DNA of 64,000 nt from Megaera_A sp965233855. Its GTDB lineage: Bacteria > Pseudomonadota > Alphaproteobacteria > Rickettsiales > Rickettsiaceae. A program made the translations under genes and the position numbers. Below are positions 18,574-29,200 of this stretch, one piece after another. Positions within the stretch are counted from its first letter, which is position 1; every line of letters begins with the position of its first letter. The notes beneath the pieces were generated by a model. It worked only from the letters and a program-made list of their open reading frames with translations. It was not told the DNA's origin and ran no database searches. The stretch covers positions 992,001 through 1,056,000 of the forward strand of contig OZ247586.1 of assembly GCA_965233855.1 (NCBI GenBank), read 5' to 3'.

Positions 18574-19443
18574 ATGAAAAGGAATTCCAAATTCACAAAA
18601 AATTTTACAAGAGAACATATTGAGAGTCAAAAAGTAACCTTCCCACCAGTTTATTCCGGTTGCAAAATATTAGAAGCTGTCGAAGATTATAAACTTGGAA
18701 TTGAGGGAGATGAGACTAAAATCATCAAAATGTTAAGAAAGTATGGCATAGATATTAAGAAAGTTATTGAAGAAGAGTCTCACCCCTTAATTGAAGCTAT
18801 CAAATCAGATAATATTAGTTTTTTTAACGAATTAATCGCAAATGGTGTGGGTGTTAATTTTATTGATAGCCTTGGATATACTCCATTATACTATGCCGTT
18901 GCTTATAGTAAGCCTGAAATATGCAAACTATTACTAAAACTAGAAGATACAAATAATTCAACAATAGTGCATTCAACATCTCCAATCATTCTAGCTATAT
19001 ATCAAGATGATTTACCACTTTGCGAGGTTTTAATTAGGTATGGTACAAATATAAAAGAAGAATTTGGCACTTTTAAAACTCCATTTGTTCAAGCTTTAAC
19101 TTTGAATAGAATTGATATTTGTAAACTATTCCTCGATCTCAATAAAGAATTAAATCTTGATATGGAGTTCAATTTCAGTAGGATACTGAATAAAAGTGAT
19201 GAATTGGCAATTCATATTGTAAGTAATGAGTTAATAGATAAAGAAAAATTGGGAAAAAGTGATCTTTATTATTACAATAAATTAGAAAAGAAAGTAGATA
19301 AATTATTAACTAATAAAACACTTGAATTAGCTGCTAAAGTACTTGAATTTGCTGAAGCATTAGATGATACTCATGAAGTTGAACTTCTTGCTAAAGAGGA
19401 TATTCATGAATATTCGGTACATACTCCCCAGGCTGATCTATAA
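18574..19443 (+). CDS. Ankyrin-repeat protein
   Basis: The 289-residue protein has three or four ankyrin-like units between about residues 65 and 200: HPLIEAIKSDNISFFNELIA with NGVGVNFIDS, LGYTPLYYAVAYSKPEICKLLL, SPIILAIYQDDLPLCEVLIR with YGTNIK, and TPFVQALTLNRIDICKLFL. No signal peptide or membrane segment is seen. The C-terminal part is helical and Lys/Glu-rich. Ankyrin proteins of intracellular bacteria often bind host proteins, and some are type IV secretion substrates; that role is inference here. The gene has its own promoter and is flanked by two copies of the valS 3' end. Confidence 0.82.
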   Translation: MKRNSKFTKNFTREHIESQKVTFPPVYSGCKILEAVEDYKLGIEGDETKIIKMLRKYGIDIKKVIEEESHPLIEAIKSDNISFFNELIANGVGVNFIDSLGYTPLYYAVAYSKPEICKLLLKLEDTNNSTIVHSTSPIILAIYQDDLPLCEVLIRYGTNIKEEFGTFKTPFVQALTLNRIDICKLFLDLNKELNLDMEFNFSRILNKSDELAIHIVSNELIDKEKLGKSDLYYYNKLEKKVDKLLTNKTLELAAKVLEFAEALDDTHEVELLAKEDIHEYSVHTPQADL

Positions 19444-19471
19444 ACTGAGTAAATATAGAATAATTCTAATT

Positions 19472-19527
19472 CAAAGATATACCAATATCTTTATTTTAAT
19501 ATAAAGTAAGGAATTGGTATATCTTTG
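19472..19527. terminator. Long hairpin between convergent ankyrin gene and valS
   Basis: A perfect 15-bp inverted repeat (CAAAGATATACCAAT / ATTGGTATATCTTTG) with a 26-base loop that itself contains CTTTAT and ATAAAG, able to extend the fold. It lies 28 bases after the ankyrin stop and about 33 bases past the valS stop, and is symmetric. A bidirectional terminator is likely although T-tracts are weak. Confidence 0.65.
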
Positions 19528-19559
19528 AACGCTTCTCAATTTATCAAACAAGTAATACA

Positions 19560-22076
19560 CTAAACTTTTTCATATACCACTTGAATATTAATATCATTTT
19601 CTGATAAATTTTGTACATCAGAAGATAGTTTATCTACTATTCTAATATCTAATGAGGAAGTTACATTCTTAAGATCCAGGATAATATTATCCGACAAAGT
19701 CCCACCGGCAACTTCTATATATTCAATTGGTGCCTTGATCGAAAGATTATCCTGCGCTTTAATTTTGCGCACTAGCTCAAGAACAGATAATAAATTCCTA
19801 GATTCCTTATCATCAAACCCGTTAAACTTAATGTCTAAACTTGGCCAATTGCCTTTTTTATGGATCGATTCTTTTGAATATAAAATACTATATATCTCTT
19901 CAGTAATATGCGGCAAGAATGGAGCAAATAACTCCAGCAAGGTTTTTAGGCCATGATATAGTGTCAGCCTTGCGCTCAAAGCCCCTTCTGGGTTGCTATT
20001 TTCTTCGTCATACGCTCTTGTTTTGGTGATCTCTAAATAATTATCACAGAATAATGACCAGAAAAACCCTTCCGTTTTATGCATCGCCGTTGCATATTCA
20101 TATTTTTCAAACTCAGAAGTCGCGTAAGACACAAGCTCAGACAGATTAGTGATAAAATATTTATCAAAATCAACGGTGGTTTTTTCCTTAACATCATTAA
20201 AGCTTAACTTCTTATCAGCCTCTGGAATCTTATCAAAATGCTGAGAAACAAATTTTGCAGCATTCCACAGCTTATTGACCAACCTCTTACCATTCTTCAC
20301 AACGTCTTCAGAGTAAGCCGTATCACTCCCGAGCCTGGAGCTTGAAGACCAATAGCGAACAACATCAGCCCCGTGTTGCTCTATAATAGTTTCAGGAACA
20401 ACAATATTACCTTTAGATTTTGACATTTTACTTTTGTCAGCAGCTAAACACCAACCGCTGATCATGATATTTTTCCATGGTAATGTATTTTCATGAAGAT
20501 AACTTTTCAACATTGTATAATATGCCCAAGTTCTTAATATCTCATGTGCTTGCGGGCGAAGGTCCGCTGGGAATAGATTATTATGACGTTCTTCATCGAT
20601 CATAAACCCATCAGCAATACCATGCGAACTAAGCTGAGGTGAAACTGAACTTGTCGACCATGTATCCATTACATCTCTATCAGCTTCTACTTCATCGAGG
20701 CTATACCCTTCTGGCACATCACGCAGCGGATCAACCGGCAACTGATCAACAGATGCTAAAAGTACCTTCCCTTCTTCTCCAGCTCTTTTTGAATACCAAA
20801 CAGGAAAAGGCACTCCAAAATATCTTTGTCTTGATATACACCAATCAAGAGCAACACCTTTTGTCCAACTATCTAATTTTACTTTCATAGATTCTGGATA
20901 CCATTTTAGCTCATCAGATTTCTGCAACATTGCTTCTTTATGCTCAACAGATTTTATAAACCACTGAGGGGTTGTTAAAATCTCAAGTGGTGCACCTGAT
21001 CTTTCCGCACATTTTACAGTTTGTGTTTTTTCTGTTTGAGCAAGTAACAATCCTTCTTCTCTTAATAAATCAATTATCTTCTCTCTAGCTGCTTTAATTT
21101 TCAACCCTTCTATTTGAGAAGCAAAACTCTTTGCTTTATCAACATCTAAACAACTCTCATCAAACTCTATTTGATCAATAGCTCCCCATTTAGTAAAAAT
21201 AGTTTTTGCAGGCAATTTATGCTTTCTCCACCACTGAATATCAGTTTGATCACCAAAAGTACAACACATAACCAAGCCAGTACCTTTTTCAGGGTCAACC
21301 ATATCATCTGCAAGAAGCGGAACTTTAACATTAAATAATGGAGAAATAGCAAACTTACCTTCAAGCTTCTTATACCTCTCATCATCCGGATGAAAAAATA
21401 CTGATACGCAAGCAGGAAGTAATTCTGGTCTGGTAGTTGCAATTGTTATTGCCTCTTTATCTTCAGTCATAAACTGAATATCATTCATAAAAGTAGTTTG
21501 CTCTTTATCTTCAATATCTGCCTGAGCAAGGGCAGTTTGATCAACAGGATCCCAAAGCATTGGCTGGGAATCACGATAAATTTGTCCTTTCTGCATCAAA
21601 TCAAGAAATGACATTTGTGAAATCTTACATGAAGTATCACTTATAGTTCTATATTCAATATTCCAATCAACAGACAAAGCAATGCTGTTAAATAAGTCTT
21701 GGAATTTTTCTTCTTCAGATTCAACAACATCTTTGCATATAGCGACAAACTCTTCACGATTCATGCTACTAGCTTTTACTTTTCTTTTTTTCTCAACCAA
21801 TCTCTCAGTTGGTAGACCATTATCATCAAAGCCCATAGGATAAAATACATTCATCCCCTTCATTCTTTGATAACGGACAATAAAATCTGTATGTGTATAG
21901 CTATAGACATGACCAATATGTAAATGCCCTGAAACTGTCGGTGGAGGCGTGTCAACTACATATGTATTCGCGCGCGATTCATTTTTATCCCAAACATACA
22001 CTCCCCGCTCTTGCCAAAAACTTTGCCATTTTTTTTCACTCTCATTAAACTTATATTTCTTTGGGAATTCAGCCAT
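19560..22076 (-). CDS. valS: Valine--tRNA ligase
   Basis: The 838-residue class I synthetase carries the HIGH-type motif in DTPPPTVSGHLHIGHVYSYT and the KMSKS loop in DKSKMSKSKGN. An editing (CP1) domain with TIATTRPELLPACV lies between them, with an anticodon-binding domain near the end. The PPPTVSGHLHIGH form and the short length resemble the archaeal-type ValRS reported for Rickettsia rather than the longer E. coli type, from memory of the family. It charges tRNA-Val. The gene is divergent from ubiA (60-base gap) and convergent with the ankyrin gene. Its 3' end has a diverged duplicate at 18252-18437. Confidence 0.96.
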   Translation of the reverse strand: MAEFPKKYKFNESEKKWQSFWQERGVYVWDKNESRANTYVVDTPPPTVSGHLHIGHVYSYTHTDFIVRYQRMKGMNVFYPMGFDDNGLPTERLVEKKRKVKASSMNREEFVAICKDVVESEEEKFQDLFNSIALSVDWNIEYRTISDTSCKISQMSFLDLMQKGQIYRDSQPMLWDPVDQTALAQADIEDKEQTTFMNDIQFMTEDKEAITIATTRPELLPACVSVFFHPDDERYKKLEGKFAISPLFNVKVPLLADDMVDPEKGTGLVMCCTFGDQTDIQWWRKHKLPAKTIFTKWGAIDQIEFDESCLDVDKAKSFASQIEGLKIKAAREKIIDLLREEGLLLAQTEKTQTVKCAERSGAPLEILTTPQWFIKSVEHKEAMLQKSDELKWYPESMKVKLDSWTKGVALDWCISRQRYFGVPFPVWYSKRAGEEGKVLLASVDQLPVDPLRDVPEGYSLDEVEADRDVMDTWSTSSVSPQLSSHGIADGFMIDEERHNNLFPADLRPQAHEILRTWAYYTMLKSYLHENTLPWKNIMISGWCLAADKSKMSKSKGNIVVPETIIEQHGADVVRYWSSSSRLGSDTAYSEDVVKNGKRLVNKLWNAAKFVSQHFDKIPEADKKLSFNDVKEKTTVDFDKYFITNLSELVSYATSEFEKYEYATAMHKTEGFFWSLFCDNYLEITKTRAYDEENSNPEGALSARLTLYHGLKTLLELFAPFLPHITEEIYSILYSKESIHKKGNWPSLDIKFNGFDDKESRNLLSVLELVRKIKAQDNLSIKAPIEYIEVAGGTLSDNIILDLKNVTSSLDIRIVDKLSSDVQNLSENDINIQVVYEKV

Positions 22077-22136
22077 GCTATTATCTATTGGTTTTATATT
22101 TATAAAGACACAGAATCATAATATAAATAAAGAAAA

Positions 22137-23003
22137 ATGACAAATAAATCTTCGCAAGATAAACTTTCTATTATCTATCATATGATGCGCCTTGGCGCAC
22201 CTACAGGATATCTTTTATCGTTTTTTCCATCAACATTTGGTCTTTTACTTGCGTATCAAGAAATAGTAAATCTTATTTATATTCCAATATTTTTTGTAGG
22301 AAGTGTTCTTACAAGAGGGGCAGGATGTATTATAAATGATCTTTTAGATCAAAATTTAGATAAAAAAGTTGAACGAACAAAAAATAGACCTTTAGCAAGC
22401 GGTGCTACCTCATCAAAAGAAGCAATCCTAATCCTATCTATATTACTATTTTGTAGTCTTGGAATATTACTGTTGCTGCCTATAACTGCTATTTACATAG
22501 GTATTGCCGCATTTTTCATGATTTCTCTTTACCCTCTAATGAAAAGAATAACATATTTCCCTCAAGCATTTCTAGGTATAACATTCAACCTAGGTTGCTT
22601 AATTGGCTATGCTACAGTTACAAATCATATATCAATGAATGCTTTAATACTATATTTCGCATGCGGGTTTTGGACGGTCAGTTATGATACTATTTATGCG
22701 TTCATGGATATCAAGGATGATAAGAAAATTGGGATCAAATCTACTGCTATATTTTTTGAATATATGAATTATAAAGCGATTATCTTATCTTTATATATAA
22801 CGTTTATAACTTTGTTTGCTTTTGCAACCTGGAGCAGCATGAGTTTATTCTTACCAATTGCTATAACCATAAGCACTATAGGTGCTATTTGGATTGTTTA
22901 TACATTAGATATCACACAAGAAATCAACTGCCTTAATCGCTTTAAAATAAATAATTATATTGGTTTTATATTGTTTTTAGGTTTGCTACTTGAAAAACTC
23001 TAA
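22137..23003 (+). CDS. ubiA: 4-hydroxybenzoate polyprenyltransferase UbiA
   Basis: The 288-residue inner-membrane protein has about eight helices and both Asp-rich prenyl-diphosphate motifs: NDLLDQNLDKKVERTKNRPL at about residues 64-83 and DIKDDKKIGIKSTA at about 190-203. It attaches the isoprenoid tail to 4-hydroxybenzoate in ubiquinone synthesis. Length and motif spacing fit UbiA. It is read divergently from valS. Confidence 0.93.
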   Translation: MTNKSSQDKLSIIYHMMRLGAPTGYLLSFFPSTFGLLLAYQEIVNLIYIPIFFVGSVLTRGAGCIINDLLDQNLDKKVERTKNRPLASGATSSKEAILILSILLFCSLGILLLLPITAIYIGIAAFFMISLYPLMKRITYFPQAFLGITFNLGCLIGYATVTNHISMNALILYFACGFWTVSYDTIYAFMDIKDDKKIGIKSTAIFFEYMNYKAIILSLYITFITLFAFATWSSMSLFLPIAITISTIGAIWIVYTLDITQEINCLNRFKINNYIGFILFLGLLLEKL

Positions 23004-23056
23004 AAAAACCTTATATTATACATATGTGAATAACAAATTATTTGAGGTAATTTAAA

Positions 23057-23791
23057 ATGATGGATTATACAAAATCTTATGCTGAAAAAAGCCAAAAAGG
23101 CTTTGATGAAGGTCTAAGAAACTATATGCTTAAAATTTATAACTACATGACACTTGCGCTTCTTCTAACTGGCGTAATGGCATTTGGTACACTGAATTTT
23201 CCGCCATTAATGAATATTATGTATAATATTGGACCAAATGGTGAATTCATGGGCACAACAATGCTTGGAATGATCATTACATTCGCACCGCTTGGTATTG
23301 CAATATTCTTTTTCATGGGAATGGCAAAAATGTCTGTGCAAACAGCGCAAGCTACTTTTTGGATATATGCAGCTCTAATGGGCATGTCACTATCATCTTT
23401 AGGTCTTATGTATACTGGTCAATCTTTAGTCCGTACATTCCTAATTTGTTCAGCAGTATTTGGCTCTATGAGCTTATATGGCTATACTACTAAAAGAGAT
23501 TTGACATCTATGGGCTCATTCATGGTTATGGGTCTTATTGGCTTAATTGTTGTATCTCTTATTAATATATGGCTACAAAGTCCAGCAATTCAATTTGCTA
23601 CATCATTTATTGGTGTTGCAATCTTTATGGGACTAACTGCTTGGGATACTCAAAAATTAAAAGCTATGTACTATTCATCAGGCGGTGGTGAAATGGGACA
23701 AAAAATGTCTATTATGGGTGCATTTACTCTGTATTTAGACTTCATTAATCTATTCCTATATCTACTAAGATTCTTTGGTGATAGAAGATAA
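23057..23791 (+). CDS. Bax inhibitor-1 / YccA family membrane protein
   Basis: The 244-residue protein has seven hydrophobic segments and typical BI-1 patterns: an N-terminal hydrophilic lead with LRNYMLKIYNYMTLALLLTG, a central SSLGLMYTGQSLVRTFLICS, and the closing region GLTAWDTQKLKAMY with FTLYLDFINLFLYLLRFFG. Bacterial BI-1 proteins form calcium- or proton-sensitive leaks in the inner membrane; the physiological role is unsettled. It lies 53 bases after ubiA and is followed by a strong hairpin. Confidence 0.93.
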   Translation: MMDYTKSYAEKSQKGFDEGLRNYMLKIYNYMTLALLLTGVMAFGTLNFPPLMNIMYNIGPNGEFMGTTMLGMIITFAPLGIAIFFFMGMAKMSVQTAQATFWIYAALMGMSLSSLGLMYTGQSLVRTFLICSAVFGSMSLYGYTTKRDLTSMGSFMVMGLIGLIVVSLINIWLQSPAIQFATSFIGVAIFMGLTAWDTQKLKAMYYSSGGGEMGQKMSIMGAFTLYLDFINLFLYLLRFFGDRR

Positions 23792-23796
23792 ATTTT

Positions 23797-23842
23797 AGGT
23801 ATTCTTGATCCATTCGCAGGTAAGGGATCAAGAATACCCTTA
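23797..23842 (+). terminator. Hairpin terminator after the BI-1 family gene
   Basis: A 14-bp perfect stem (GGTATTCTTGATCC at 23798-23811 with GGATCAAGAATACC at 23825-23838, 13-base loop) starts 7 bases after the stop codon. The T-tract is poor (CCTTAAATC), so termination may be partial or Rho-assisted. Confidence 0.65.
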
Positions 23843-24100
23843 AATCGCTTTTAATTATTAGATAACACTTGAGCCGCTTTCTAGTTTTCCAGTATAATTC
23901 TAGAAGTAGCTCTGGAATCCATCAATGTTTCTAGTTATCCTTTATTAGTAGATTAAACTCAGTCAGTTCCCTGCTATCCACATGAATTCCCGCCTTACAC
24001 TCCAAAATAAAAAATTATATAAAAAATCTTATACATCTAGCTATGCATACCAAATTATGTATATTATAATAAACAAGCATAATATACGAAAATATCAAAT
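23843..24100. other. Spacer without recognisable gene
   Basis: These 258 bases between the BI-1 hairpin and the cinA-like gene are AT-rich toward the gene, with no supported open frame. They presumably hold the promoter of the cinA-like gene. Confidence 0.3.
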
Positions 24101-24832
24101 ATGAGTAATCCCAAAGCTAGCATAATAATCATTGGAAATGAGATTTTATCCGGACGTACATTAGATATAAACACTCAAGAAATCGCTCTTACTCTAGGAG
24201 AAAAAGGTATAATAATCGCAGAGACTAGAACAATTCCAGATGACAAAGAAATGATTATCAAACATATTCAAGAACTCAGCAAAAAATATGATTATGTTTT
24301 TACAACTGGTGGTATTGGACCAACGCACGACGATATAACAGCTGAATCAATTGCTGCGGCCTTTGATTTACCTTATTCAAAAAATTTAGAAATATATAAA
24401 ATTTTAAAAGATTATTATGATGGAATCGGTGAGAAACTAAATCACGCTAGAGAAAAAATGGCTTATATTCCTGAAGGCTCTAAATTATTATATAATGACG
24501 CAACAATGGTCCCAGGATTTATCACAAACAATGTTTACTCCATGGCGGGGATTCCAGACATTATGAAATCTATGCTAAAATCCGCTCTACCAAATCTAAA
24601 AAATGGTGAGGTTGTAAAATCTAAGACTATTGAAATAATGCTAGGTGAAAGCAAAATTGCTGATCAACTCTCTGCCTTACAAGATAAATATCAAAATATT
24701 GATATTGGTAGCTATCCATTTACAAAAGATGGTATACATGGGACAGCTTTAGTCCTTCGCTCATCTGACTACTCTGCTCTTGATTTGGCACATAATGAAC
24801 TACAGGAAATCTGTAATCTAGCACTAAAATAA
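24101..24832 (+). CDS. CinA N-terminal / molybdopterin-binding-like domain protein
   Basis: The 243-residue protein has the MoCF/CinA pattern: ASIIIIGNEILSGRTLDINT, then FTTGGIGPTHDDITAESIA, then MVPGF and SMAGIPDIMKSML. It corresponds to the N-terminal domain of competence/damage-inducible CinA without the C-terminal pyridine-nucleotide amidohydrolase domain, a short form common in Rickettsiales. In longer CinA proteins this domain acts as an ADP-ribose or CoA-type pyrophosphatase; activity here is inferred. Its stop overlaps the ATG of the following VOC pseudogene. Confidence 0.87.
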   Translation: MSNPKASIIIIGNEILSGRTLDINTQEIALTLGEKGIIIAETRTIPDDKEMIIKHIQELSKKYDYVFTTGGIGPTHDDITAESIAAAFDLPYSKNLEIYKILKDYYDGIGEKLNHAREKMAYIPEGSKLLYNDATMVPGFITNNVYSMAGIPDIMKSMLKSALPNLKNGEVVKSKTIEIMLGESKIADQLSALQDKYQNIDIGSYPFTKDGIHGTALVLRSSDYSALDLAHNELQEICNLALK

Positions 24833-25216
24833 TGAAATTACTTAATCATGTACAAATAAAAGTACAAAATTTAGAAATTAGTAAAAGTTCTATGACTCTA
24901 TAATGAATATTTTGAACTACCAAGTGGTTCTACATATTGATAATACTTTCATTGGATATGGTACGAATGTTCATGATCTGTTTGAAATACTTCAAGCTAG
25001 TCATAAAGACTTACTCTCAAAATCAATCCATTTGGCCTTTAATGCACCAGATATAGAAGATGTCAATAATTTTCACAAAGCTGCTATTAATCAGGGCATG
25101 AAATCTAATGGTGCCCCGGTATATTAGACCCGAATATGAAGACGGGTATTACGCAACCTTCATATTTGACTCCTGATGGGCATAATATAGAAGCTGTTTA
25201 TAAAGAAAAATCATAA
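24832..25216 (+). pseudogene. VOC (glyoxalase-like) family pseudogene
   Basis: Translation in shifting frames recovers a VOC protein: MKLLNHVQIKVQNLEISK, then after a shift FYDSIMNILNYQVVLHIDN and the stretch ending GMKSNGAPVY, and after two more shifts RPEYEDGYYATFIFDS and DGHNIEAVYKEKS ending at TAA 25214-25216. At least three frame changes break the gene. The intact family has paired beta-alpha-beta3 metal-binding modules and includes lactoylglutathione lyases. The start overlaps the cinA-like stop, showing that it was once translated with it. Confidence 0.82.
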
Positions 25217-25237
25217 TACCCAGCTTCTAAAATAAAT

Positions 25238-25651
25238 CTACTTTTCTAAGCTAGTCGCAAGTGCCCACTCATAATGATCTGGATCTAGAACACTGCAAAA
25301 GCGATCACCCCAAAATGCATCATTAGGTTCTACAACTGATTCTGCACCATTATCAACTGCTTGCTGATATAATTCATCAGCATTTTCACAATATAAATAC
25401 ATATTAATAGGCATGAGAACACCAAGGGTTGCTGGTGATTTTTTGATTGTTCCAAACGCTCCTTCTTGGCAAAACATAATTATTGTTTCACCATATCTCA
25501 TAGTCACATGCTGCGGGTTACCATTCTCATCATCCATTTGACTTTCAACTAAAAAACTAAGAGCCTTCCTGTAAAATTCTATAGATTTTTTTATATCTTT
25601 TACAACAAGATAAGGACTCATTTGTGGAATATTTTTAGGCTTAAATGACAT
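25238..25651 (-). CDS. VOC family protein (PhnB/glyoxalase-like)
   Basis: The 137-residue protein has the vicinal-oxygen-chelate pattern: SPYLVVKDIKKSIEFYRKAL, HVTMRYGETIIMF, MYLYCENADELYQQAVDNGA, and DAFWGDRFCSVLDPDHYEWA. The last motif resembles the PhnB/YqjT-type group, whose small-molecule substrates are mostly unknown. A GGAGAAG ribosome binding site precedes the ATG closely. It is convergent with the VOC pseudogene and unrelated to it in detail. Confidence 0.85.
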   Translation of the reverse strand: MSFKPKNIPQMSPYLVVKDIKKSIEFYRKALSFLVESQMDDENGNPQHVTMRYGETIIMFCQEGAFGTIKKSPATLGVLMPINMYLYCENADELYQQAVDNGAESVVEPNDAFWGDRFCSVLDPDHYEWALATSLEK

Positions 25652-26160
25652 ATTCTTCTCCGATAATTCTTTAAATACTGCATTCTATATTTTTATAGTA
25701 ACAATAACTATTTTTAATTCCAATGTTATTCTTTACTTCAATGTCATTCCAGAGCTAGGCAGAAATCAATGTGGGGAATATAAGAGGAAGATCGAGTTTT
25801 ATATGCCGACTAAAACATAAACTGAAGGTTTCATGAATTCCTAATTAAATCTAGGAACAACATTATTTTTATACCGTAAAAATCCAATTTCATTCCCATG
25901 AACTCGTGGATCCATGAGGAGAACGAAAAAGGTGGATAAGTTTTAAAATACTACCAACTAAAGTGTAAAATATTACTGGATATCTTATCAAGTCATGAAT
26001 AACACTGCTTTTACCAACACTTCTCAGCGTCACCCTAGCGAAAGCAAAGATCCATAAAAAAATCATAAAGTATAAAGTTTTGACACCACTCAAAAAATAA
26101 CAAGAAATATACCCTGTCTTGCGCCAGTAATCAAAATGCAAGTCATCTATAAGGCTTATT
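25652..26160. other. Non-coding spacer
   Basis: About 500 bases with no gene I can support. A minus-strand open frame at 25890-26141 has phrases such as FAFARVTLRSVGK and HDLIRYPV, which look like translation of an interspersed non-coding repeat rather than a protein. Confidence 0.4.
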
Positions 26161-26167
26161 TATAAAA

Positions 26168-26204
26168 AAAATCTCCCGCAAAGAAAAACTCTGCGAGAGA
26201 TAAA
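26168..26204 (-). terminator. Rho-independent terminator of autotransporter 1
   Basis: Read on the minus strand, TCTCTCGCAGAG and CTTTGCGGGAGA form a 12-bp stem (two G-U pairs) followed by a run of seven T, about 70 bases after the autotransporter stop. Confidence 0.85.
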
Positions 26205-26230
26205 AGGAAATTATAGAAAACTATAATTGT

Positions 26231-26263
26231 ATTTTAGGAGGCTAAATAATAACCTCCTAAAAT
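26231..26263 (-). terminator. Second hairpin just after autotransporter 1
   Basis: A perfect 11-bp inverted repeat (ATTTTAGGAGG / CCTCCTAAAAT) with an 11-base loop lies 8 bases beyond the stop codon and upstream of the main terminator. It may protect the mRNA 3' end. Confidence 0.6.
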
Positions 26264-26271
26264 CAATGGAA

Positions 26272-29200
26272 TTAGAAGTTCACACGGATCTTCAGGCTTC
26301 CTTCATGACCAACACGCTTTTCAGCTAAATGTACGTCATAACCAACACCATATTCCATCATGCCATAATCAGCGTTAACGCCTAGACCTAAATTATATGT
26401 TGTTTTAATTGGCTTACGAGATTTAGCAGTAAGAGATCCATTTGCACCACCGATTCTTTGGCTTTGCTTAGGGTTCTTACCGATAATATCATGATTAATG
26501 AAACCATGTAGCTCAGGAGTAACTGACATACCATTCACGTCGAATGTACCACCAGAAACTCTTGCACCAACTACAACATCAAGCTTATTAGATGCTTTCT
26601 GTGAAATATCTAAGTTCTGACCTGTTGTTGAACCAGTTTCTTTATAACCAGCACTATTTACTCTTGTGTATCTCAATCCACCCATTGGTGTTAGGGTAAA
26701 GTCTTCAGTTGCATAATTATAACCGAATAATGCTTCACCATTGAATGACATAGAGCTGTACTTACCTTCAACACCATCAAATGTTGTAAGACCAGAAACT
26801 CTTTTCTCTAGATTCTTAACATCATTTGAGCCGATTGTTGCAGAAGCTTGTGCAAACCAAGTATCAGTAATTTGCTGCATTGCATAGATAGAGAACATTA
26901 GTGAGTTTACTTTTGTCTTATCACCAGATTTCTGATCTCTATGCTTCATTTCTGAGTTAGCGAAAGTGAATGCACCACCGATAATTAGATCATCATTTGC
27001 TCTTGTATCTAGACCAAAGCTACCACCATATGTTGTATCTCTATAACCAGCAGCTCCTTTTCTAGCTTTCTGAGTTGTCTTGCTATAGAAAGGATTGAAC
27101 CATGCGCCATATCTTGCATGATCATCACCTGCTGCAACACCTGTAATAGCTGAACTTGCAGTTTTTCTAACTGTACCAGACTGAACTGGTGTACCAGCTG
27201 ACTGAACTCCACCTAAATGACCAAGACGTGCACCTAAATCATTAGATACATTACCCATAGTACCTTCAATTGCATCAGTAGCAGTTGTAATTGTTGTTAA
27301 ACGCTCAAGTGCTTCGTCTAGCTTATCTTCATCACTAACTAGGCTAGCAAGAACATCAACAAATTTTGCAGCATCAGTACCAGCAGCAGCTTCTGTTAAT
27401 AGCTTAACGTTTGCAGAATCAACACCATCTAAATCACCACCTAAGATTTCTGTAATCTTATCTGCAGCGCCATCAGATTGAATAAGAACTAAACCACCAT
27501 TTGCATCAAGCTTACTTGTCCATTTAGTGAATGGGTTCTTAGAAGAATCAATAGATACGTTTGTAAGATCAAGCATATCAGCAGCTAATACAGCATTACC
27601 AGTTTTGTTATCAATCACTGTCATCTCACGGCTTGCACCGCCAGTTGGTCTAGTGCTTGTAGCATCATTTGGAGTAATAGCTAATTTAGTACCAGCAGCA
27701 AATTTTAGAGTGCTACCAGTTCCAGTTATAACTTTACCACCAGATATCACGTTACCACTTTGCGCTACAGCAACATCAATTTTGCCTTCACCGCTAAATG
27801 TAAGAACACCACCATTAACAGTGATATCATTTCCACCAAGATAAATTGCAGCATTTGTTGCATCAACTACTGGAGAATCAATAGCAATATCACTTGCAGC
27901 TTGAACACTACCTTTTTTTAGAGTCACTTTATTTGCAAAGATATTTGCATTCAAAGCAAGCATTTTTGTTGCATCATCTGAGAAAGTAACATTATTCACT
28001 CTATTAGCAACATCTACACCTAATGTTTTGCCAGACTCAACTGAACCACCACCTAGGAACTCTACATTACCTTTATCAGCAACAGTTGCATTCACAACAG
28101 TATTAACTTTAACACCATCTAAGAATTGAACAGTTGATCCAACATTAGCTAAAGTAAAGTTAGGGCCATACACTTCGCCGCCAAGTCTTGCAGTTTTACC
28201 AGCTACAACAGCTACATTTTGAGCCATAACACCATTTGTAATTTCACCACTTTGCATGAAAATTACATTTTCAAGTGTTTTACCTGTTTGGCCAGCACTG
28301 TGAACTACATCAACTGCATTTGCATTGATAAACTCTAAACCACCTTTACCATCTGTTCCTGTTGAGAAGATCGCACCAGATGCATCAGCAGCATTAATCT
28401 GAGCATTTTTAGCATTATCAAGTTGGAAAATGATTTGGTTTGTTGCAGCAGTATCTTTTGCAACAGCGCCTGTAAACACTGTGTTATTCTTTAACACAAC
28501 TGTGTGATTCACACCAGCATCAGCACTTGCATTAACAAAGTTATTTCCACCAACATTTGTAGCAGCGTTAAATGTTACTTTCGTAGCATTTTTAGCATCA
28601 AACTTATAATCACCAGCGTGAGTTACATTACCAGCGAAAGACACATCACTACCACCAAACTCAATTGCTAATAGCTTATTAACAGCACCAACAGTTCCAG
28701 TTACTGTAGAAGCAGCTTCATTTACAAATCTCAATGTACCTTGATTATCAGCAGCCTTACCTTGGATATTGTTAGCAGTAATATTACCACCTAATTCTAA
28801 AGTAGAACCAGCAGCTAGTAGCACATCGTTAGCAACAACAATATTTTTTGTAATTTTAACAGTTTTTCCAGCACCACCATCTACTTTAATTTGATTTAAG
28901 CTATTTCCTGTTGTAGCAGCATTAAATATACTTGATCCTTCAAAAGTTAGCGTACCACGATCAGCAGCACCTGTATCTATGCCAGAAGCAACGATATTAA
29001 CACCATCTTCAATTGTTAATGTGTTATTACCTTTAAATGAAATAGTACCTAATCTATTTGTTGTAGTACCAAAATCTACAGTATTACCAGCACCTTTTAC
29101 ATTGATAAGTTTTACATCAGCATCAATGTTTAGAGCTAATTTATCTGTAACTGCAGCATTGATTGCACCAATCTTATGATCTCCAGCTGCAAGAGATAGT

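Noticed and set aside
25890..26141. 83-codon minus-strand open frame
   Set aside because: It has no ribosome binding site, and the translation resembles interspersed non-coding repeat text rather than a protein.
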